From assembly GCA_002402085.1 (NCBI GenBank), contig NVVB01000001.1, positions 31,698 through 37,432 of the forward strand: a stretch of 5,735 nt of DNA, in the 5' to 3' direction. The notes under the pieces are model-generated. The model was given only the letters and a program-made list of their open reading frames with translations. It was not told the origin of the DNA and did not search any database. Source of the stretch: Gammaproteobacteria bacterium (GTDB taxonomy: Bacteria; Pseudomonadota; Gammaproteobacteria; Pseudomonadales; UBA3067). Every line of letters starts with the position of its first letter. Within the stretch, counting starts at the first letter, position 1. Below, piece after piece: positions 1-4,395 of the stretch. A program made the position numbers and the translations under genes.

Positions 1-63
1 AACGGCTTTAGAGTACTTGCTGTTAACAGGTGCACCCCACGCAACTCGGGCCTTACAACAGAA

Positions 64-84
64 AACGGTCAAAGATCAACCGTT
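64..84. repeat. Inverted repeat AACGGT-N9-ACCGTT
   Basis: The arms AACGGT (64-69) and ACCGTT (79-84) are perfect reverse complements around a 9-base loop. Read on the minus strand, the hairpin ends in ACCGTT followed by TTCTG, so a very weak terminator for rhomboid transcripts is possible. However, the stem is only six pairs and the T tract is short and interrupted. It could equally be a protein-binding site or chance. Confidence 0.3.
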
Positions 85-143
85 AAAGCAATGCCCAAAT
101 TAAGGCATAAACCTCATAAAAGGACGCCAACAGTAGCTTGAAG

Positions 144-188
144 AGACAGCTTAATCAAAAAAGACAGCGGATTTTAATAAAAGACAGC
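144..188. repeat. Three spaced copies of AGACAGC
   Basis: Exact AGACAGC occurs at 144-150, 162-168 and 182-188, each copy preceded by an A/G-rich run. Start-to-start spacing is 18 and 20 bases, close to two helical turns. On the minus strand, the direction of the neighbouring gene, they read GCTGTCT followed by pyrimidines, and would lie in the 3' trailer of the rhomboid transcript or the leader of a gene to the left. I recognise no known factor for this motif. Confidence 0.35.
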
Positions 189-237
189 AAAGAAAGCAAT
201 TTCATGTCGCGAAATAAGGGGTATGAGGATAAACAGA

Positions 238-831
238 CTATTTTTTTTCGACTTTACTCGGCTTTTTCCAAAGCCACGCCGCCAATACACCCGCAATCAA
301 ACCAAATAGGTGAGACTCCCAGGATACACTCCCTGACCTAGGGATGACCCCAATAAACATCCCGCCGTAAAACGTCATCACCACGCCAGCAATAATAACA
401 GAAGAAACGCTTTGCTCGAATACGCCGCGAAAGATTAGGTAACCTAAATAGCCAAATATTAATCCGCTCGCCCCGATATGATACGCGTCACGCCCAAAGA
501 CCCAAACAAATAAGCCAGAAAAAACAGTAATGAATAAAGTAATGGCCAACCAAACCTTAATACCGCGCAACATCACAAGCCAGCTTAAGGCCATAAAGGG
601 GAGTGTATTCATTAATAGGTGAATGGCACCGCTGTGCAGCCACGGGGCGAAAAATATGCCTGGTATAGGGGAGCTGGAGCTAGGATAGATTCCGTAGGCG
701 TTCAGGCTGTGGCCGGTACTAAAATTAATGATTTCTACCCCCCACATCAGAACCGTAAGACTACATACGACGTAAATCTTTTGGATTACTCCAGGGCTTA
801 AAGAGATCTTATTTAAAGCGGATACGGCCAT
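238..831 (-). CDS. Rhomboid family intramembrane serine protease
   Basis: The 197-residue integral inner-membrane protein should cleave transmembrane helices of client proteins within the bilayer; its substrate cannot be read from sequence. About six hydrophobic segments are visible, near residues 17-37, 68-88, 92-112, 117-136, 143-163 and 172-189. The rhomboid signature is complete: HLLMN in the second helix (H71, N75), GASG with nucleophile S122 in the fourth, and H174 in the sixth completing the Ser-His dyad. The 52-residue Ser-His spacing is close to that of E. coli GlpG. There is no GlpG-like cytoplasmic N-terminal domain, and the TAHF-type loop I associate with rhombosortases is absent, so a generic compact rhomboid is the better call. 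The ATG at 831 is supported by AGAAGG 8 bases upstream. A possible -10 (TAGAAT, 868-863) lies upstream without a clear -35. It is separated from the preceding operon by 137 bp and a likely terminator. Confidence 0.9.
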   Translation of the reverse strand: MAVSALNKISLSPGVIQKIYVVCSLTVLMWGVEIINFSTGHSLNAYGIYPSSSSPIPGIFFAPWLHSGAIHLLMNTLPFMALSWLVMLRGIKVWLAITLFITVFSGLFVWVFGRDAYHIGASGLIFGYLGYLIFRGVFEQSVSSVIIAGVVMTFYGGMFIGVIPRSGSVSWESHLFGLIAGVLAAWLWKKPSKVEKK

Positions 832-932
832 CGACTGAGCCTTCTTTGCTAACCTTTCGTCAATTCTAGCTCAAACAGGCAAAGTGCACGTTAGCTTCGC
901 CAACAATTTCGTTTGTAAGGCTTTAGCCAATC

Positions 933-958
933 AAAAAAATCTAGCCATTAAAAATGGC
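933..958 (-). terminator. Likely intrinsic terminator of the yjfI-to-channel operon
   Basis: On the minus strand the transcript would form GCCATT-TTT-AATGGC (958-944), a six-pair stem with a three-base loop, then TAGA and a run of seven Ts (939-933). It starts 10 bases beyond the channel stop codon and precedes the rhomboid leader, which is where an operon terminator is expected. The stem is short and the spacer before the T run is not ideal, so termination may be partial, with some read-through into the rhomboid gene. Confidence 0.5.
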
Positions 959-968
959 ATGGCCCGCA

Positions 969-2069
969 TTATGCTTTTATGCACCGAAGCACATCATCTA
1001 ATGAATAATCCTCATCATGATTCACAAGTAAAAATATCGCTTTTGATGTGACTCGCTCAGAGGCAAGAGGGTTGAGTACTAGTTGATTTTCCAAGTCCAT
1101 ATACCCTAATGGCGTCCCAACGCCAGAAGACAACAATTTACCCGCCACCTCTCCCCATGCTTGATTATTGAAAGGCACATCAAACCGTTTCGCGTGCACT
1201 CCTTGATGTGTAAATAGATTCTCTAGAATCTGCTCTGACCCGGGCGCAGATATAGCACGCACAAGGATTTCCGGATAAGCACGCACCGGACGTAAAATAG
1301 CCTTGGCGCCCATTCGCTTAAAACGTGATTTATTCGAATCGTTAACGCACTCTGCGACAATAAACGCATTCGCCTTCATTTCTTGCAAGTGATCTAGAAC
1401 ATCAATACTGACGCTATCCGCGCGTACGTCGTTCGGGTCGTCGGCCAATAAGATGATATATTTTGCGTCATTCGCGTTGGCCGCGAGTAACGCATTTAAA
1501 TTATTAACTTGCTCGGATCGATGAACCACGCCCATCTCTCTTAGCTCGATAGGCAATCCATCTGGGTAGTCGGGTGTTAAGAGCTGAATTGCAATGTCTT
1601 CAAGCTCAGGAGTAATCCTGATTTGCTGGATAAGCCGATGCAAATAGGTATCGCTATTACTATTTGGGACATTGATAATCAACAAGTGTTCAGTCATTTT
1701 ATTCCATCTCCAGCGGCCCCGTAACATACGTTCTCGCCGATCAATTCTGTAATCAATGTATTCTCCAACTAGCTGCGCCAATAAGGAAATGCCAGCCAGA
1801 TAAAGGAATACCACAGTCGATATTTGCCCCGGCACCGTCTGGGCCGAAATGTCCCCATATCCGACGGTGGTCACGGTGGTAATCGTGAGCCAGGTAGCAT
1901 CCCAAACAGTAAAGCCTTCGAAATACGCCATGGCTATAACATGGCAGGCCATTAAAGAAACAAGAATGCTTAGAAGGCGTGTTATTCGTTTGCGGATATT
2001 TGAATCAGTTAGTTGAGCATACCAATCTCGACGCCTCGCTTTCCAACGAAAGGGGGTAATTCTTATCAT
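969..2069 (-). CDS. Two-helix potassium channel with RCK/TrkA-N-like cytoplasmic domain
   Basis: The 366-residue protein is predicted to form a tetrameric inner-membrane K+ channel. After a basic N-terminus (about 1-30), helix 1 spans roughly 31-50. The pore helix and selectivity filter follow at 56-73, with the canonical T68-V-G-Y-G-D73. Helix 2 spans about 82-103, and a basic linker (RIDRRERMLRGR) leads to the cytosolic part. Residues 127-270 show the alternating strand/helix pattern of an RCK regulatory domain, including a LLADDPNDVRAD segment at 207-218. A further C-terminal region (about 285-366) resembles an RCK_C-type tail only loosely. The first Rossmann strand (HLLIINVPNSNSD, 128-140) lacks the usual GxGxxG loop, so nucleotide binding is doubtful. 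The gene is the last of the operon. Its ATG lies 2 bases after the preceding stop with only a weak GAGAAG upstream, which suggests translational coupling. The filter makes the channel call firm; gating ligand and direction of K+ flow are unknown. Confidence 0.9.
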   Translation of the reverse strand: MIRITPFRWKARRRDWYAQLTDSNIRKRITRLLSILVSLMACHVIAMAYFEGFTVWDATWLTITTVTTVGYGDISAQTVPGQISTVVFLYLAGISLLAQLVGEYIDYRIDRRERMLRGRWRWNKMTEHLLIINVPNSNSDTYLHRLIQQIRITPELEDIAIQLLTPDYPDGLPIELREMGVVHRSEQVNNLNALLAANANDAKYIILLADDPNDVRADSVSIDVLDHLQEMKANAFIVAECVNDSNKSRFKRMGAKAILRPVRAYPEILVRAISAPGSEQILENLFTHQGVHAKRFDVPFNNQAWGEVAGKLLSSGVGTPLGYMDLENQLVLNPLASERVTSKAIFLLVNHDEDYSLDDVLRCIKA

Positions 2070-2071
2070 AA

Positions 2072-2407
2072 CTAGTCTTCTCGACTATCTTCTATATAGG
2101 CGATCAATTGAGTGGCAGCACGCTGCTTTATGGCTACTTTATCATCTTTCTCTAAACCAAACTCCTCGGCTAAAAGTTCAAAGTCTAGTTCTGAAAGTGA
2201 AATGGATAAACGCGGTCGTTGAACCCGCTTATTGGTGGGGAGGCCCAATATCTGACGTACACGGTCAGATGGGTTGACGCCTAAATCTAACGCCTCTTTT
2301 CTAAGCCTGTATTGAAACTCTTCGCCGATATCGAAAGCCACCTGGATCGCTTTGACGGTTTTCTGTTCTTTCTGCCATTTTGCAGGCAGTTTCTTTTCGG
2401 ACACCAT
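2072..2407 (-). CDS. Small hypothetical protein with two strand-helix-helix units (possible tandem RHH-like fold)
   Basis: I do not recognise this 111-residue protein as a named family. After a lysine-rich start (1-17) there is a short strand with alternating hydrophobics (VKAIQVAFDI, 18-27), a charged amphipathic helix (29-42) and a second helix after GVNPSDR (46-55). The pattern then recurs: strand RPRLSISL (64-71), helix (72-83) and a second helix (about 87-106). Strand-helix-helix is the ribbon-helix-helix plan, so two such units in one chain would suggest a DNA-binding regulator. This is inferred from pattern only, and the second unit is less typical. It could instead be an operon-specific adaptor with no DNA role. 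There are no membrane segments or signal peptide. The ATG at 2407 follows the YjfK-like stop by 7 bases, and its AAGGG site overlaps that stop codon, so the two are probably coupled. The stop lies 2 bases before the channel start. It has the tight packing of a real operon gene. Confidence 0.75.
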   Translation of the reverse strand: MVSEKKLPAKWQKEQKTVKAIQVAFDIGEEFQYRLRKEALDLGVNPSDRVRQILGLPTNKRVQRPRLSISLSELDFELLAEEFGLEKDDKVAIKQRAATQLIAYIEDSRED

Positions 2408-2414
2408 TTATCCC

Positions 2415-3053
2415 TTATTTAGGCCATAGTTCGCGGATATCACTAATAGGCCGGCAAATCGAAAGATAGACGTCCGTTTCCCCCGTTGACCAAATTTCTA
2501 TTCCTAAGCCTTTCAATCCATCTTCACTTTCCAACTCAAAGGTATCGAAGGGTTCCCCACAATCTTCATCGTCTGGAGGCGAGCTGCCTCGATAGTCGAC
2601 TGAATAGAAGTAACCTCGCTTAGCCTGAGATGTCTGATGGTAGCCTGAATCCAGCCACTTCTCTAAGCCTGCTTTATCGCCTTGAACATTCAAAGTGGTT
2701 CCTTCGTCTTCAAATATTTCTGCGAACTCATCCATATCGAACAGTGATTCGACGACAGAACGTTCAATTTTAATCGAGAAGTTCACCATGTCTTCCCCGT
2801 CTTCATCTTCTAAGGTAATAAAAAGAACCTCACCCCGTTCATTTTTGAGCACCCATTCAGGATAATGCTCAAACTCGAATTGGTACGTATTGACCTCAAC
2901 AACCGTATACATTTGGCCCATTAGCATTTCAGGCAAGAGAAAGCTGTCGTCGAGTTTCAATAAATCCCCCGCTTTCAATTGACTTGGGTGCGTCAATTCG
3001 CGGGAGGTGTCTTTTTTATCTCGACTAAAAAACCCTTTGATTACATTCTTCAT
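2415..3053 (-). CDS. yjfK: YjfK-like acidic protein (DUF2491 family; DUF4178-like fold is an alternative)
   Basis: The soluble, strongly acidic 212-residue protein has no membrane segment, signal peptide or enzyme motif that I can recognise. A short basic N-terminus (MKNVIKGFFSRDKK) precedes a probable beta-rich domain with LKAGDLLKLDDSFLL (26-40), a Tyr/Val strand pair (49-61) and PEWVLKNERGEVLFITLEDEDG (65-86), whose last acidic loop is conspicuous. The C-terminal half contains RGYFYSVDYRG (146-156), an acidic PPDDEDCGEPFDTFE stretch (159-173) and VYLSICRPI (195-203). Family assignment rests mainly on position directly after the PspA homologue, on size (close to E. coli YjfK) and on general character. 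The 'Gd.l.ld...Y.V' opening also resembles DUF4178 proteins, so the exact family is uncertain. The ATG at 3053 is preceded by GGAG with 9-base spacing, and that site sits directly beside a perfect inverted repeat (3068-3113). Function is unknown; partnership with YjfJ is inferred from adjacency. Confidence 0.7.
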   Translation of the reverse strand: MKNVIKGFFSRDKKDTSRELTHPSQLKAGDLLKLDDSFLLPEMLMGQMYTVVEVNTYQFEFEHYPEWVLKNERGEVLFITLEDEDGEDMVNFSIKIERSVVESLFDMDEFAEIFEDEGTTLNVQGDKAGLEKWLDSGYHQTSQAKRGYFYSVDYRGSSPPDDEDCGEPFDTFELESEDGLKGLGIEIWSTGETDVYLSICRPISDIRELWPK

Positions 3054-3067
3054 GATCAGTTACTCCA

Positions 3068-3113
3068 TAAACTTACGCAACATTTTACTAAGCAGCCTAT
3101 CCACGTAAGTTTA
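3068..3113 (-). repeat. 10-bp perfect inverted repeat abutting the yjfK ribosome binding site
   Basis: TAAACTTACG (3068-3077) and CGTAAGTTTA (3104-3113) are exact reverse complements separated by 26 bases, in the 93-bp gap between yjfJ and yjfK. In the minus-strand transcript the hairpin closes one base before the GGAG (3066-3063) of yjfK. There is no T run, so it is not an intrinsic terminator. It may protect the 3' end of the upstream message after cleavage, tune yjfK translation, or bind a dimeric protein as DNA. Confidence 0.6.
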
Positions 3114-3146
3114 CGGAATCCAGCCTAAGAGAAATCGCCTGCAAAC

Positions 3147-3839
3147 TTATTTTGCTTGTTTTGCTTTGATTCGATCAAGTACCGATTGACCTGTAGCGGA
3201 CTGCTGCCCAATGCCCGCTTCCTTAAGCTTAAGGTCCAAAGATTTATCTGTTAACTCATCATCCAACTCTTCCGAGGCTTTAAGTCGGTCGTCAAAAGAC
3301 GCTTGTTTCGCCTTGATTCGATCCAACGAAGACTTTGCGTTAGTAATCTTAGAGTTGGTGGAAGCGAAACTATCGGTTATCGCTGCCGTTGCTTTCTGCA
3401 CACTTTCAGTGGTTTTAATCATAGCAAGCTGGCGCTGATGGTCTTTAATGATTCGTTCGCTCTTTCGAACCAACTCTTTTAAGCGGTCAGCATGAGATGC
3501 ATAATTATCATAGGCTGACTGCTGCTCTGCTGCATCTTGATCCATTTTAGCTACTTTATCTGCGACTTCTAGCGCTAAACTCTCATCACCTTTTTCCAAG
3601 GCCTGCCCTGCATAATTCTCATGTTCAGTAATCGAAGCTTTAATACGCTCAAGCTCGCGCCCTGCTTGCATTTGTTTAGCCATCACATTAGTAAGCTCGT
3701 GTTTTGCTTTACTCATATGATTTTCTGCATCCTTGATCTCTTGTTCAAATATGCGAATTCCATTGGCGTCTACAATCGCCTCACCAGCTTCCCGTGCACC
3801 GCCACGAAGGGCTGTCATTATCTTTTTGAATACACTCAT
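3147..3839 (-). CDS. yjfJ: YjfJ, PspA/IM30 family coiled-coil membrane-stress protein
   Basis: The 230-residue product opens with MSVFKKIMTALRGGAREAGEA, an amphipathic start typical of PspA/IM30 proteins that inserts into the inner-membrane surface. Residues about 30-145 are a long, charged, Ala/Lys/Glu/Gln-rich coiled coil (FEQEIKDAENHMSKAKHEL onward) with no membrane segment. Known relatives assemble into ESCRT-III-like rods and rings that stabilise damaged membranes; this paralogue is presumed to do something similar. A second helical region (150-205) carries LDRIKAKQA at 172-180, and the same nine residues return at 221-229 at the extreme C-terminus, separated by an acidic EELDDELTD segment. 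I chose the ATG at 3839 rather than an in-frame TTG at 3857, because GGAG lies 7 bases before the ATG and would be inside the coding region if TTG were used. The gene follows yjfI after 36 bp. The neighbours match the E. coli yjfIJK order rather than pspABC. Confidence 0.9.
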   Translation of the reverse strand: MSVFKKIMTALRGGAREAGEAIVDANGIRIFEQEIKDAENHMSKAKHELTNVMAKQMQAGRELERIKASITEHENYAGQALEKGDESLALEVADKVAKMDQDAAEQQSAYDNYASHADRLKELVRKSERIIKDHQRQLAMIKTTESVQKATAAITDSFASTNSKITNAKSSLDRIKAKQASFDDRLKASEELDDELTDKSLDLKLKEAGIGQQSATGQSVLDRIKAKQAK

Positions 3840-3846
3840 TTCGTTT

Positions 3847-3850
3847 CTCC
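3847..3850 (-). promoter_or_regulatory. Shine-Dalgarno site that decides the yjfJ start
   Basis: GGAG on the minus strand (3850-3847) is followed by 7 bases and then ATG at 3839. An in-frame TTG lies further upstream at 3857 without comparable support. This makes the 230-residue form the likely product instead of a 236-residue one. Confidence 0.8.
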
Positions 3851-3875
3851 GACTCAATTCTGTGGGTAAAACCCG

Positions 3876-4283
3876 TTAAACTAAAAACCCTTCCATTGCT
3901 GTAATGGCATCGACTGAATTTTCTGCAAGCACCGCCACTTCATGCACTATTTCATCAAAACTGGAATTTAACGACATCGCTCCAAACACAGCATAATGCT
4001 CACCAATTTTGGAAAATGATGATAAAGGCATAGGAATATTGACTTCTAACATGGTCTCTAACATCTCAACCCGAGTTTTAGGATCAACCTCCGCCTCGGT
4101 CCATAAATAGACGATGCAAAGCAGCTGTGAATCTGTAATCGATACATAAACAGGTAACTCTTCAAATTCCCCAACTACGACCTGAAGCACCTCCACTTCT
4201 CCAGGAATAAGCTGTACGTCGAAGGTAAAGCCATCATAGCTACTTGTGTCCGAGAACCTAATGGCAAGATCTTGCATGTTCAT
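3876..4283 (-). CDS. yjfI: YjfI, DUF2170 family protein
   Basis: The 135-residue soluble protein is similar in length to E. coli YjfI. It contains the features I associate with DUF2170: an N-terminal sheet region around residues 19-62 (FTFDVQLIPGEVEVLQVVV, then LPVYVSITDSQLLCIVYLW), the block MLEVNIPMPLSSFSKIGEHYAVFGAMSLNSS (78-108) and a final helix pair with NSVDAITAMEGFL (122-134). The Y-x-x-F-G-A-x-S-x-N-S-S segment is the most telling part. No catalytic residues or membrane segments are seen, and the biochemical role is unknown. Its gene sits first in the operon, directly before the PspA homologue, as in E. coli, which suggests a cytosolic partner of YjfJ. AAAAGGAG ends 9 bases before the ATG at 4283. 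A second in-frame ATG at 4277 would be 15 bases from that site, so the first is preferred. Confidence 0.88.
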   Translation of the reverse strand: MNMQDLAIRFSDTSSYDGFTFDVQLIPGEVEVLQVVVGEFEELPVYVSITDSQLLCIVYLWTEAEVDPKTRVEMLETMLEVNIPMPLSSFSKIGEHYAVFGAMSLNSSFDEIVHEVAVLAENSVDAITAMEGFLV

Positions 4284-4304
4284 TCAAAAATACTCCTTTT
4301 GTTG

Positions 4305-4319
4305 AGACATAATATGTCA
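4305..4319. promoter_or_regulatory. Operator-like palindrome, copy 1 (start-proximal)
   Basis: AGACATAATATGTCA contains six-base arms GACATA and TATGTC around a single central base. It lies just downstream of the predicted transcription start (about 4320) and before the yjfI ribosome binding site. Protein bound here would block promoter clearance. It is identical over 15 bases to the copy at 4340-4354. Confidence 0.7.
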
Positions 4320-4326
4320 CACCCTT

Positions 4327-4355
4327 AAGATAGCCCTGCAGACATAATATGTCAA
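4327..4355 (-). promoter_or_regulatory. Sigma70-type promoter for the yjfI operon
   Basis: On the minus strand, a perfect -35 TTGACA (4355-4350) is followed by 17 bases and TATCTT (4332-4327), which matches four of six -10 consensus positions. Transcription should start near 4320, about 37 bases before the yjfI ATG. The -35 hexamer overlaps an operator-like palindrome. I see no sigma54-type GG-N10-GC element of the kind used by classical psp operons. Confidence 0.65.
4340..4354. promoter_or_regulatory. Operator-like palindrome, copy 2 (over the -35)
   Basis: This is a second exact copy of AGACATAATATGTCA, 35 bases from the first (centre to centre). It covers most of the TTGACA -35 element, so a bound protein would exclude RNA polymerase. 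The flanking bases differ between the copies, so the conserved unit is the palindrome itself, as expected for a repressor site. Confidence 0.7.
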
Positions 4356-4395
4356 CTCGATTGATAAGATAATTCACTTTGTGGTTAGTGCTTGG

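Larger units (their letters stand above)
1..237. other. Region downstream of the rhomboid gene, no convincing gene
   Basis: I find no gene here that I would defend. On the minus strand every ATG-initiated frame closes after a few codons. On the plus strand, frames entering from the left edge stay open for 33 codons (to TAA at 101-103) and 46 codons (to TGA at 139-141). These lengths are compatible with chance, although one could be the tail of a plus-strand gene outside the window. The stretch does hold a small inverted repeat (64-84) and a three-copy short motif (144-188), listed separately. No convincing terminator follows the rhomboid stop codon. Confidence 0.5.

Noticed and set aside
20..36. 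Two adjoining perfect palindromes, CTGTTAACAG and GGTGCACC
   Set aside because: A window of this size should contain several 10-bp palindromes by chance, and no promoter or gene start is nearby.
2..103. A plus-strand frame open from the left edge for 33 codons
   Set aside because: An open frame this short is common by chance, no family is recognisable, and another plus-strand frame is open even longer (to 139).
138..341. A plus-strand frame of 67 codons starting at TTG
   Set aside because: It overlaps the end of the rhomboid gene on the opposite strand, has no ribosome binding site, and its translation is low-complexity basic sequence at the start.
3104..3146. A possible internal promoter (TAAAAT) in the yjfJ-yjfK gap
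   Set aside because: The -10-like hexamer is acceptable, but no -35-like hexamer is found at 15-19 bases, so the inverted repeat is the better explanation of the gap.
3211..3438. A plus-strand frame opposite yjfJ
   Set aside because: It is antisense to a well-supported coiled-coil gene and its composition mirrors that gene's codons. The same applies to plus frames at 3621-3869, 619-801 and 5524-5724, and to the minus frame at 5070-5258 inside the aminopropyltransferase gene.
4356..4395. A terminator after the aminopropyltransferase gene
   Set aside because: No stem followed by a T run is present between its stop codon and the yjfI promoter, so read-through into the operon remains possible.
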